Below, piece by piece: positions 1 to 9,097 of a stretch of DNA of 64,000 nucleotides (positions are counted from its first letter, which is position 1; every line of letters begins with the position of its first letter). The notes below the pieces were generated by a model, which did no database searches, was not told the origin of the DNA, and worked only from the letters and a program-made list of their open reading frames with translations. Location: assembly GCA_024291935.2 (NCBI GenBank), contig CM044312.1, positions 50,536,001 through 50,600,000 of the forward strand, read 5' to 3'. The translations under genes and the position numbers were made by a program. The DNA is from Okapia johnstoni (Eukaryota; Chordata; Mammalia; Artiodactyla; Giraffidae).

Positions 1-134
1 AGTCCACATTGGGAGGTGATGATGCTTCCACACTTCTATGAACCTTGATAACTACAAGCACTTCACAGACTCTTCTGTACTCATTCTTCAGAAATGAGTC
101 TCACCTCACAGCAGGACACTTAGGCCACCCTCCA

Positions 135-305
135 GTGCAGTGCTTCTCAAATTCAAACGTGCACAGGAATCTGAGGATTTGCTGAAATGTAGGTTCTGAT
201 TCAGGGGGTCTAGGGGAGCCTGGGACCCTGCATTTCTGAAAAAGTCATCAGGTGATGTCAGTTCTGCTGCTGCCAGGACCACACTTAGCATAGCAAAGCC
301 CTAGA
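135..305. mobile_element. MER5-type hAT-Charlie DNA transposon copy
   Basis: The stretch opens with a diverged terminal inverted repeat (cagtgcttctcaaattc) and ends near accacacttagcatagc. Between them it keeps the MER5 core: a 'tctgattcagggggtct' block, then 'gcatttctgaaaaagtcatcaggtgatg'-like sequence. It is a short non-autonomous element with no coding capacity. The assignment is by family pattern; the subfamily (MER5A or MER5A1) is not resolved. Confidence 0.75.
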
Positions 306-1225
306 GCACAATTTAATAAACCACAATTCCAAAGATTGAAAAGGCAATAGCAATGACTAACTCACTGGTGATGGGGCTCAAGTGGAGTATTAGCCCACTG
401 AATATACCTCCTATATTACTCTTTTATGGGCAGTGTTTTCCTGACACCTGGCAGGGTGAACCACACAGGCAAAAAACTGCTGAAGGAGCCCAGGAGAGGA
501 ATGAAACAACATTTACTCACGGGAGAAGCGGGCAAGTGGCCTGGCAGTCTTATCTCCGGCTTCATTTGCAACTGGAAAAAAAAACAGAAGATGCAGTTAA
601 GTACAAGGCATGTGTGTCTACAGAAAATGCCAACCTACAGCTAATCCTTGGGATGATTCACTATTAAGCTGTGTTTGAGAGTCACTGTAAGAGGATAAAA
701 GCAACTTCACTCCTTCTCTATATTTCCAGTGCTGCTCTCACTGCCTAAACGAAGCCAAATGTCTTCATCATTTTGATTAAAACAGTGAATTAAGCTGGAG
801 ACAACCTAAACAGTACCTAGTTTACTGGGCTTAGGGGAGTTAACTGGCCTGCAGGCAGAGTAAGAGGTGTGCACGCCTGGCTTCCAAGCCAGTGCACATC
901 CTTCTGCTTCAAGCTGCCTCTCAGTGGGATGTCCTTCAACACACAAATGCACCCCAACCACCTGACATCAGTCTGATTTTCCTGATCCATGGGGCAAATC
1001 AAGGCAGGGATTTCAGAAAAAACAGTAAGGTTGGTTTTTGTTAAAAAGGATATTTAAATTTAGAAGCCAACAAATAAGAGGATCGAGAAAACTGTTCAGA
1101 AAGCTTCTCTAGAAAACCTTACCCCTAAGGTTTCTCAGCAAGGTCATTCACTCTCCTCTGAAAAGCCTCTCTATAATCTATCATCTTGACAGGTTCATAA
1201 TTACTATCCCCTATTATGATGAACA
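306..1225. other. Unique sequence, no recognised repeat
   Basis: About 0.9 kb that I cannot assign to any repeat family. It is moderate in GC and has no long open frame. It contains the exon-like segment at 521-571, listed separately. Nothing else stands out. Confidence 0.5.
521..571 (-). other. Candidate 51-nt exon (prediction)
   Basis: Read on the minus strand, a pyrimidine run ending in tttttttttccag is followed by 51 nt and then cccgtgagtaaatg, which is close to the ideal donor. The length is 17 codons, so skipping would keep frame. Two of the three frames are open (TTG CAA ATG... and GCA AAT GAA...). I do not recognise either peptide. Splice-like signals are common by chance, so without transcript or conservation data this is only a prediction. 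Confidence 0.25.
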
Positions 1226-1430
1226 AGCTTCCCAGGTGGTACTAGTGGTAAAGAATTCTCCTGCCAATGCAGAAAATGTAGGAGACACAGGTTCAATCCC
1301 TGGGTTGGAAAGATCCCTTGGAGGAAGGCATGACAACCTTTATCCCATGGACAGAGGAGCTTGGCAGGCTACAGTCCATAGGATCGCAATGAGTTAGACA
1401 TGACTGAAGCAACTTAGCATGGACGCATAC
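1226..1430 (+). mobile_element. Bov-tA SINE, internally deleted
   Basis: The tRNA-derived head (agcttcccaggtggtactag) and the Bov-A tail (gcaatgagttagacatgactg) are both present, on the plus strand. The usual central block around 'actccagtattcttgcctgg' is missing after 'gacaacctt', so the copy carries an internal deletion. It has no coding capacity. Confidence 0.9.
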
Positions 1431-1903
1431 TGATGAACACCACGGTTAAAAAAAAAAGGTTAAACTGAAACACAAGTTTCATTCACTTTAAATATCACTT
1501 TCAATGCCCATAAAGACTATAACCTTAGGTGTTTTGTAAGTATGTATGATCAACTTGAACGAATACCCAAAGCAATCAAATGGAAAAAACTTGTTCAGTA
1601 TCTTAGTTTAGGAAAGAACATCCAATACATAGGAAGAATAAAGGAAATTGCTAATGTAATCATTAAAATCATTCTCATCTATGAGAATTTGCAGTGCAGG
1701 ATGCAAGAAATAGCTACTTCAGAAATGTATTACATCATTTTGCAAAGAATGGAAGCAGTCAAAAAATTTCTTTCACCCTTTCAAAAGGGTGAAATTTTTT
1801 TAATTTACCATAATTTTTTAAACTAATGGATTCAATCTCAGCTACTTTAAGGGGGGAGGTGACATTGCATCCTGCTTCCACTATCACACACTCCAGCATT
1901 TTG
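1431..1903. other. Unique AT-rich sequence with one hairpin
   Basis: About 470 bp of AT-rich sequence with a 94-codon open frame (1542-1826, plus strand) that I do not recognise and that looks like a chance ORF. An imperfect hairpin at 1761-1801 is listed separately. Confidence 0.45.
1761..1801. repeat. Imperfect inverted repeat (hairpin)
   Basis: The left arm (aaaaaatttc plus tttcaccctt) pairs with the right arm (agggtgaaattttttt). The stem is about 15-18 bp, bulged by 3-4 nt on the left side, with a short loop. Confidence 0.7.
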
Positions 1904-1965
1904 AAAAGAAAGAGAGAGATAAATGGAGAGAGAAAGAGAGAAAGGGAGGGCAGGAGAAAGTAGCG
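1904..1965. repeat. GA-rich low-complexity tract
   Basis: About 60 nt that are almost entirely purine on the plus strand (repeats of gaga, aaga and ggga). This is simple low-complexity sequence. Confidence 0.8.
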
Positions 1966-1973
1966 AGACCTAG

Positions 1974-2186
1974 TTAGCTATAGATACGAGTTTCCCTGGC
2001 CTTGAGTTCAAATTGCTTCCTCTTTGGACACCACAGATCACTAAAGAAAGAGAGCAAGGTTATACTCCAACATATTTGCTGCAGAAAGTGACGGGCCACT
2101 TTTAAAGTAGGATCATGAAGACCACTGCCATCATTGAGAACACCGGCCACCATTACAACATTCAGCTTAGAGAACACACGTCTTCC
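1974..2186 (-). other. Candidate minus-strand open frame after an acceptor-like site
   Basis: On the minus strand, ctccttctctgtccctcag is a good acceptor sequence ending at 2187. The 71-codon frame that follows stays open to a stop at 1974. The first half of the peptide is rich in hydrophobic residues and contains VVMVAGVLNDGSGL. I do not recognise the protein. There is no clear donor and no poly(A) signal just downstream. A 71-codon open frame is not rare by chance. Confidence 0.12.
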
Positions 2187-2589
2187 CTGAGGGACAGAGA
2201 AGGAGCAGGCACAACACCATCACAATTTCACAGGCATCGCTGGCTGCCTCCTCACCCCCAGGCTTTTCCTCCCCTCCCTGCCACCCTATCCAAGGGTGGG
2301 AATTGCTGACCCAGATCCAAGTCACACCAGGAGAGGCAGGAAACAAGATCTAGGCCAGTGACATGCCAGGAAAGTTGTCTTTACCCAGAAGAAATCCGAA
2401 CCCTGCTCCCAGCATTGCTTTCTTAAATGCAGACCCAATACCACAAGGTCTCCATGATGCCCCAATACCTGCAAGATACAATCCAGTCTACCTGGCCAAG
2501 TACTGAACAGCTGGCCCCTTATTCTCAGCTCACTGTATCTCCCAGCACTGCCTTCAGAACCCAGCCACAGGCTATACATGGACAAATCT
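2187..2589. other. Unique sequence
   Basis: About 400 bp of moderately GC-rich sequence with no repeat I can name and no convincing exon. Confidence 0.4.
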
Positions 2590-2955
2590 CAAACACTCTC
2601 TGTCCTCTTTGCTACAGCTCCTTTGCCCCCTCCTCCCAGACAGCCCTCCCCATTGCTTCACTCCTGCTCATCTTTTAAGATTCAACTGGAGCCATTCATT
2701 TCTTTTTGTTAAAGTCTTTATTTAATTTGTTACCATATTGTTTTGTGTTTTGGCTTTTCAGCCCAGAGGCATATGGAATCTTAGCTGCTGACCAGGGATT
2801 GAACCTGCATCCCGACTCCCTGCATTGAAAGGCAAAGTCTTAACCACTGGACTGCCAGGGAAGTCCCAGAGCCATTCATTTCTGAAACATTCCCCTGACT
2901 CCCAGCACAGCTTCTGCCTTCCACAGACCTCTGCCCCTGGCCTCACTACCCTCCC
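2590..2955 (+). mobile_element. L2 LINE 3' fragment, split by a CHR SINE
   Basis: The pattern 'ctcctgctcatcttttaagattcaactggagcc' followed by 'attcccctgactcccagcacagc' is that of the L2 3' region (…catccttcaagactcagctcaaatgtcacc…). The copy is interrupted at 2704-2869 by a younger SINE with a perfect target-site duplication. Confidence 0.6.
2704..2869 (-). mobile_element. CHR-type SINE (tRNA-Glu derived), antisense
   Basis: The minus-strand head is ggacttccctggcagtccag-like (plus strand ctggactgccagggaagtcc at its right end), and the tail lies at the left. A perfect 14-bp target-site duplication, agccattcatttct, sits at 2690-2703 and 2870-2883. It inserted into the L2 fragment. Confidence 0.9.
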
Positions 2956-2959
2956 AGGC

Positions 2960-3150
2960 CAGTGGTTCTCACACTTCGGCAGGCACTATAACCACCAGGA
3001 AGGTCTGTTGAAACAGATCGCAAGGTTGGTTAAAATGCAGATTCTGACTCAGTTGACCTGGAATAGGGCCCAAGAATTTGCATTTCTAACAAGTTTCCAG
3101 ATGATATGGAGAACACTCTTCTGGGAACCATATTTTGAGAAGAACTGCTC
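2960..3150. mobile_element. MER5-type hAT-Charlie element, near full length
   Basis: Both terminal inverted repeats are visible: cagtggttctcacac at the left and tgagaagaactgctc at the right. The core block 'aagaatttgcatttctaacaagtttcc' is typical of MER5A. Confidence 0.85.
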
Positions 3151-3164
3151 TAAACTATAAATTA

Positions 3165-3275
3165 CTGTAGCAAAGACAAGGATGATCACTTTTCATCTTT
3201 GTGTTTCCAATCTTTCAGTGACTGGCATGCAGAATACTGTGTTCAGTCAGTGTTTTTAGAACTGAATGAAGTAGT
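3165..3275 (+). mobile_element. L2 LINE 3'-end fragment
   Basis: The series 'catctttgtgtttccaatc ... gactggcatgcagaatactg ... actgaatgaag' follows the L2 3' end (tttgtgtccccagtgcctggcacatagtaggtgctcaataaa...gaatgaatg) at high divergence. Confidence 0.5.
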
Positions 3276-3654
3276 TCATTGATAATTGAAATTGATACCA
3301 ACTGCCACAGATGGCTCAGTAGATGGAGCCCTCAGTGCCAGAGGGCTATAAAAAGCCCCCCGTGTGTTTTGCTTGGCCCCTTCAACATTTTTAATTTTTA
3401 AACAATTCATTGTCTGCATTTAAAAATCAAGAGGTTTCAAACATAAATGCAGGTTATCGGCTTCTCTCAGGAACTGAAAACTGTCCAGACTCACTGGCCA
3501 GCCACGGATCGCCACTGAGATGCCTCGTATGGGCAGGTCCAGCTCCTGCATGTTTGGGAGGCACCTTTTCACTGACTGGCATTTGGGCTTTCTATACTCG
3601 ATGTGGGTCCAGAAGGCAAGTGAAAACAGGACCTCTCAAAGGGCTTAAAAATCT
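3276..3654. other. Unique sequence
   Basis: About 380 bp with no recognised repeat. A TATA-like string (gggctataaaaagcccc) near 3345 sits inside a short palindrome and has no other promoter context. Confidence 0.4.
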
Positions 3655-3995
3655 ATAGGACAGCAATGGATATGCAGCCATAGAGAATAGACTTCAGGAC
3701 ACAGTGGAGGAGGGCAAAAGTGGGATGATTTGAGTAGTAGCACTGAAATATATACATTACCATATGTAACATAGATAGCCGGTGGAAATTTGCTGTATGA
3801 CACAGGGAATCCAAAGCTGATGCTCTGTGACAATCTAGAGGGGTGGGAAGGGGAGGGTTATGGGAGGGAGATTTAAGAAGGAGGGGACATATGTATACCT
3901 ATGACTGACTCATGTTGATGTACGACAAAAACTATCAGGATATTGTAAAGTAATTATCCTCCAATTAAAAACAAAATTTTTTAAAAAATGAAACT
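3655..3995 (+). mobile_element. Artiodactyl L1 3'-UTR end
   Basis: The block 'gggatgatttgag..gtagcac', 'ggggtgggaaggggagg', 'gacatatgtatacct', and a final 'aagtaattatcctccaattaaaa' is the 3' end of artiodactyl L1. It is 5'-truncated and non-coding. Confidence 0.8.
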
Positions 3996-4419
3996 AAGAT
4001 TCAACCAAGACTAGCACTACAATGAGTGGTTGTGGCCAAGCTTGCTAAGCCCCTCTGTTTCCAGCCCACAAACCAAGCCAAGACGTTCAACAGTCCTCCA
4101 GCAAAATGCTGGCCAGCTCAGACACACAAGGGCTTCTTGACCAGCAGAGGGGCCTTCCTACACTGTTGTTTGCTTTCTATTTTTAAAAAATCCAGCAAGC
4201 TTCAACAATGAGGGAGATGTTCCATTTATCAGATGCAATTAAAGTTTGAATTTGGCAAGACCTCATAAAAACGATTATGAGATTTAAGGGAAGTTATTAT
4301 GTAGATTTACCAAAAGTCATGCTGAGTATAACACACAGACCAGTATGTATCATTAATTCCACTGATGTTGAATTGTATGTCTAGGCTGCGTGTGTATTCA
4401 GCCGCAGAGAAACAGAAAG
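3996..4419. other. Unique sequence
   Basis: About 420 bp with no recognised repeat and no convincing exon. Confidence 0.4.
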
Positions 4420-4562
4420 GAGGTGTACCAGATATATTAACGGTTATTTCTTCCAATGTGCTGGCATTTGGGGAGATTATCAGCTGTTTTTATACTTTGC
4501 TGCTTAAACCCAACAGTTGGATAAGCACACGCCATACTTATAATCAGAAAAAAAATGTTTTT
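4420..4562 (+). mobile_element. Old L1 3'-end fragment
   Basis: The order 'ggttatttcttcc', 'tttttatactttgctg' and 'cttataatcagaaaaaaaa' matches the 3' end of old mammalian L1 elements. Divergence is high. Confidence 0.5.
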
Positions 4563-4631
4563 ATTAAAGGGATAGAATATAATTAACTACTATATATAAT
4601 TTGGGTCATTATATATGTATGTATATTTATA

Positions 4632-4656
4632 TGAAATGTATTTCAGATACATTTCA
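4632..4656. repeat. Perfect 10-bp inverted repeat
   Basis: The arms are tgaaatgtat (4632-4641) and atacatttca (4647-4656), with a 5-nt loop, in AT-rich unique sequence. Confidence 0.9.
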
Positions 4657-4777
4657 GAGCAGTCTTGGATCACAAATCAGGGCACTTTCCATCTTTGGAG
4701 TCCCGTGGGACTCCCTATAACACTCAAGAAATGAATCACCCTCCCACCCCCTCCAGGGAGCTCCACACTTTCTAAGT

Positions 4778-4955
4778 CAGTGGTTTGCAGCCCTGGTCGC
4801 ATGTAAGAATCACTAGAGAACTTTTTAAAAATCCTGATGCCCAGATTCAGTGGGTGGGATCAGAGGGTGAGCCTCCATGGGTGGGACCCAAGCATCCATA
4901 CTTTCCAAGTTCCCAGATGATTCCAATGAGTAACTGAGGCTGAGAAGCACTAATA
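4778..4955. mobile_element. MER5-type hAT-Charlie element
   Basis: It begins agtggtttgcagccctgg and ends ctgaggctgagaagcact. The core 'gagaactttttaaaaatcctgatgcc' and 'cccagatgattccaatgag' fit the MER5 pattern. Confidence 0.75.
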
Positions 4956-5369
4956 AATGGTGTAACTTCAGACACTTTTATCAAAACAACATTCAGGGAG
5001 GGAGGTGTGGCTCAGCTTCCCTCAAAAATAATTACCCCTATTCAGTTCTTCTTTTCAGGATGCTACTGTTTTGTCATTATAAACCTGAAAGAGACATGCC
5101 TCTGTTTCAAAAAAAATTCAACAGTTAAGACTTCAAACAGCTATGGAGATCAGTTAGCAGGCAACTCTTCACACTGAAGGGTTCTTTATAAAAGGATACA
5201 CCTCACATTGCCTCTAACCTCCAATAGAAGTGACTGAGTGCCCCCTGGGAGCTTAGCACTAGGCTGGACCCTGGGAGGATGACCACAGTTGATTTCACTC
5301 AGCTTTGACATATAAGCAAGTTAGGGAGGTAAACCATGCCTCTCAATCGGGGTTTATCCAAGTGTGTTC
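4956..5369. other. Unique sequence with a possible L2 trace
   Basis: Mostly unassigned. The part at about 5215-5330 (gagtgccccctgggagcttagcactaggctgg) faintly resembles the antisense L2 'gagtgcctactatgtgccaggcactgtgctagg' block, too diverged for a firm call. Confidence 0.35.
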
Positions 5370-5545
5370 AGCTAGGGAACTGACTTGATAATGATGATGA
5401 TGATGGTGGTGGAGGTGGTGATATGATACAGATTCCGTGGTCCCATCCCAGACCCACTCAACTAGAATCTGGAAAGGGAAGACAAGATTCTAGAATTTAA
5501 ACAACTGCCTCAAAAGCTATTTAATGTTTGAGAAGCAGCATTCTA
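5370..5545. mobile_element. MER5-type element with a GAT/GGT microsatellite inside
   Basis: The half 'ccatcccagacccactcaactagaatct ... gaagcagcattct' fits MER5. The left half is replaced by a (gat)n/(ggt)n run at 5388-5422. Confidence 0.55.
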
Positions 5546-6284
5546 AATGAAGTGTGTCCCTGGTTTGTTTGCTTTATATTTCTCCACCCCCACTCCTAAC
5601 TAGAAAACTGGCCAGAAACAAATCTTAAAGTAAGGATTCTCCAAGGAGACCAGCTTCGGGGGTGAGGGGGGCAGGTGAGACAGCACAGTGAGAAAGAAAG
5701 ATATTTCAGAGCAATGAGCATCCCAATCCCAGCTGAGCCACTAACATTTCAGGCCATCAGAATGGGAGGCGGGGAGGGTGGTCCAAACAGGCACGGTGGT
5801 GGCATGGGCAGGTGTGCACTGCTTTGTAACCAAAACGGGCACCCAAAACACAGCCATTCTTGTTTTGAAAGCCTGGCACCTGGCACCCGGAGCATAAATG
5901 CAGCTGGGGTGCTGGGTGCCAGGGCAAACACACTATGAGAAAGCAGCTCCACAGAAGAGCCTTGCTTCCTGCAGGGAAATCCACCCAACATGCTGACTGG
6001 CTGCTGCTTAGCCACGAGCTCTGGAGCTCATCAGGAACCCTCTCCAAGTAGGGTCCTTTGGGAAGTCTTGAGGCTGGAAAACCATGCATAAGAGACTTCA
6101 GAGAAGAGAGTGTTAGAATGAGGTTCCAGGCACCCTCCTAATTTCTGAAGAAGGTAAAGCTTGGAATTGCTCACAGATGCTTGGCTTCGTCTTACCTTGC
6201 CTTCTACTTGTAAAGACCTAAGCAAGGAAAACTGGATGGAACACTGGGGAAAAAGAGACTTGGTCCAAGATCACTAACTCTCTT
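5546..6284. other. Unique sequence
   Basis: About 740 bp with no recognised repeat. Both strands have 60-110 codon open frames over 5675-6089 that overlap each other, a pattern expected from GC-richer noncoding DNA. The candidate exon at 6196-6243 is listed separately. Confidence 0.45.
6196..6243 (-). other. Candidate 48-nt exon (prediction)
   Basis: Minus strand: acceptor ctctttttccccag, then 48 nt (16 open codons from TGT TCC ATC to GGC AAG), then donor aaggtaagac. The length is a multiple of three. A second acceptor-like site (ttttccttgcttag) lies inside it. The peptide is not recognised. It is on the same strand as the candidates at 521-571 and 14192-14368, but there is no proof that they belong together. 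Confidence 0.2.
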
Positions 6285-6565
6285 ATTTAGCTGTCACCTT
6301 CTATTCCACGACCACCTTATTAAAATCACAGCTCCCAACTTCCCTTCTTTCTCTGCTCCATCCCCTTTCCCCACACAACCCCTCCTGGAAGCACTTCTCA
6401 CCTTCTCACATGCTCTGTTCTTTACTCACTGGGTTTACTGCATTTTCCTCCCACCACACTGTAATTCCCCACACAAGCACAGATTCTCTGCCAATGAAAA
6501 AACAACTACCATATCTCTAGTGCCTAAATGCCTGACACACGATAATTATTGAGTCAATGATCAAC
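6285..6565 (+). mobile_element. L2 LINE 3' fragment
   Basis: The pattern 'tattccacgaccacc ... gcttctcaccttctcacatg ... ctctagtgcctaaatgcctgacac ... attattgagtcaatg' follows the L2 3' end. Confidence 0.6.
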
Positions 6566-6659
6566 CCCCTGCCATGCAGAGCACACTGGAGGCTAAGAAT
6601 TGGAAGCAGACCAGAAGGACATGAACACCTACCAAGCATTTAAGTGTTTTTTAAGTATC

Positions 6660-6895
6660 TGTCCTTCAGGAATACTTATTAAGCATTGACTAAATCACAG
6701 ATAAAGCCCTGAACAGCCTGTCATGGTCCCTGCTTTCACACTGAGTAAAACTGTCATTCCCATTTGATAGACAGGACACGGGAACTCAGAAAGGTCAGGT
6801 AACTTTTCCAAGACCACAAATTTGTGTGTCCAAATTCCAAACCAAGGTATGCCTGGCTCCAAAGCCCAGGGCCTTTCCCTTTAGCCTCTCTGCCT
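6660..6895 (-). mobile_element. L2 fragment followed by MIR SINE, both antisense
   Basis: 6660-6750 (acttattaagcattgac ... catggtccctgctttcac) fits antisense L2. 6750-6895 (cattcccatttgatagacagg ... gtcaggtaacttttccaag ... cctggctccaaagcccagg) is a clear antisense MIR core and tRNA-derived half. Confidence 0.7.
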
Positions 6896-7324
6896 TCCAA
6901 GAAATGTAAGCAGATAAGAGCTGTGCTCCAAGAGGGCTACCCCTAGAGAAAAGTCATGCGAAAGTCTGACCCTCTCCCTCATGCCCCAGGGAAAGCCATG
7001 CACCAGCCTACAGAGAAGGGGGATGTAACCTGCCTGGGATCTCACACCTGGCACAAGACCAGGAGACTGTCAGTCGAGAGGGGCCCTTTTGTGAGATGGG
7101 CACTGGGGCCAGGACTCACAATAGCAGGATCCAGAAGAGGATAACCTAGTTACAAAAAGAAAAGTTTCATTGCCACGTTCATGCAAGAATATCAGCTAGC
7201 CAGTGTCTCCGTAATCTGGTCAAACCTTTCCTACTTAGAAAACAGTAAGTAACAAGGGACTAGAAACAAGAATCAAATTCATCTTAGCATGAAAACAGTA
7301 CAGCTCATAAAAACAGCTCCTAGG
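6896..7324. other. Unique sequence
   Basis: About 430 bp with nothing recognised. Confidence 0.4.
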
Positions 7325-7470
7325 GGGCAAGACTTGATTCTCTTCAAGAGAAGAAACCGACATTCCAAGAGATCAAGTGGTTTGTCCGAGATCAGACTTA
7401 AGTCCAGACATCAGAGCTGGAAATGTCATCCATTTCTTTACCTCCAATTCCAGCATTCTTGGAGAAGGGA
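7325..7470 (-). mobile_element. MIR SINE, antisense
   Basis: The run 'gaaaccgacattccaagagatcaagtgg', 'tttgtccgagatcagac' and 'agtccagacatcagagctgg' is a diverged antisense MIR core. Confidence 0.6.
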
Positions 7471-7782
7471 ATGTACTCCACATCTTTAGCTCCCTCAGAG
7501 TCATTTGTCAAGGGTAAAAGTAAAGGCTTTCATTTCCTTTGCCCTTGTTGGGTTTGATAAATATTGATGCCTGCCATCCCCAGGATACATTTTAAATAAA
7601 AACATATACAACTCTGATTGGCAATGGCTGAGCAGAGTACTGTGTTAGGAAGACTTCTGATGCTGAGTCTGAGCGTAGCCAGATATGTCTGTGACACATT
7701 ACCAAAGCCTGCCGTGGGTGGGACAGGAGGAGACTGAAGGGGGCAGGTAAGATGAGTGTGTAGGGAAATCTTTGCTAGGTTG
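7471..7782. other. Unique sequence
   Basis: About 310 bp with nothing recognised. Confidence 0.4.
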
Positions 7783-7783
7783 T

Positions 7784-7910
7784 GTATGCTCAGTCACTCA
7801 GTCATGTCCAATTCTTGACCTTCCTGTAGACTGCAGCCCACCTGTCTCTCTGTCCACGGGATTTTCCCAGCAAGAATAACAGAGTGGTATGCCATTTCCT
7901 TCTCCAGGGC
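7784..7910 (-). mobile_element. Bov-tA SINE, 5'-truncated, antisense
   Basis: The Bov-A tail (tatgctcagtcactcagtc) is at the left and the copy stops at 'ttccttctccaggg', so the tRNA-derived head is missing. Near-perfect flanking duplications, tctttgctaggttg and tctttgccaggttg, mark the insertion. Confidence 0.85.
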
Positions 7911-8039
7911 TCTTTGCCAGGTTGGATAGGCCATAAAAGAATTAGCCAAAAAGTGGGTAATTCAAAAAGATCACTGAATTAAATACTTCTATAAAATATA
8001 TTGTTCAATTTGCTTAAAATGAGAGCTGCTGTGTAACTA

Positions 8040-8258
8040 AGGAACACCCTAAGCACTACTCTTTTATCACCTAATTTTATCCTCATGGCAACTCTGTGAA
8101 GCCATCACTTGATTTCCCTATTTTCCAGATGCAGAAACTGAGTCTTTGAGAAGTTCAGAAAATTACTTGTGATGAAACAACTACGGCATATCTGAAAATT
8201 GAATCCAACACATTATTCCAGAGTCAGTGCTCTTAACTCGTGTGCTGCCCACCACACT
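8040..8258 (-). mobile_element. MIR SINE, antisense
   Basis: 'attttatcctcatggcaac', 'tattttccagatgcagaaac' and 'gagtcagtgctcttaac' give an almost full antisense MIR. Confidence 0.75.
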
Positions 8259-8862
8259 TTTAACATCTGAGTATCAGTACTGTTTGATGAGCCTTTTGCC
8301 AAGAAACCCAGACCTGGCAGGAGAACTCGTCGTCTTGCCTCCACTTAGCCTCAGGTCAGAAGCGCCGCAGAGGAAGGCTCTCTGTTCTCCAGTTCTGTAA
8401 ACAGAACCAAGCTCTGCAATCCAGCTGGACCATGTACCCTAGTGACAAAAAAGGTACCACCACCCCCCTCAGCCTGCTCCCTTCTCCACTTCTTTATTCA
8501 GAAATGCTTGGCACTGCCTCATTATACCTTTTGGGCCAATTTGGCTGTCAAATCCACTCTGAATCAAGCTCTAACACGAAAGAAAATAAAACCAATTTGT
8601 AGTGATGATTCATCAGGGTTGATGATTTGAGAGTGGCAGAGATGGTGCACCTTACAGACCCTTCTCTCCTGGAGTAATGGGCACATCCTTGCAGAAGGCA
8701 AGGCTTGTGGGCCAGAGGGCAGACTGGTTCACCAGCTCACTCAACCCAGAGTGCGAGGAAACACACACACAGAAAAAAACCAAGGAAGCCCTTGCCAACC
8801 TGAGAAGACACCTTGGGAAACAGACTTTCTTTACTGCTTCAAAAATTAATTTGAAGGAATTT
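8259..8862. other. Unique sequence
   Basis: About 600 bp with no recognised repeat or gene. Confidence 0.45.
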
Positions 8863-8874
8863 GGGTCACATGAA

Positions 8875-9085
8875 GGGCTTCCCTACTAGCTCAGATGGTA
8901 AAGCATCTGCCTGCAATGCGGGAGACCTGGGTTCAATCCCTGGGTCAGGAAGATCCCCTGGAGAAGGAAATGGAAACCCACTCCAGTACTCTTGCCTGGA
9001 GAATTCCATGGATGGAGGATCCTGGTAGGGTACAGTCCATGGGATCGCAAAGAGTGGGACATGACTGAGCAACTTCACTGGCACT
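8875..9085 (+). mobile_element. Bov-tA SINE, full length
   Basis: It runs from gggcttccctactagctcag to the Bov-A end (gggacatgactgagcaactt). Flanking duplications gggtcacatgaa and gggtcacgtgaa differ by one base. It forms an inverted pair with the copy at 9630-9842. Confidence 0.95.
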
Positions 9086-9097
9086 GGGTCACGTGAA

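Noticed and set aside
3335..3365. TATA-box-like gggctataaaaagcccc
   Set aside because: It is part of a small palindrome, with no GC box, initiator or transcript evidence nearby.
5757..6089. 110-codon minus-strand frame
   Set aside because: Opposite-strand frames of similar length overlap it and the peptide is not recognised.
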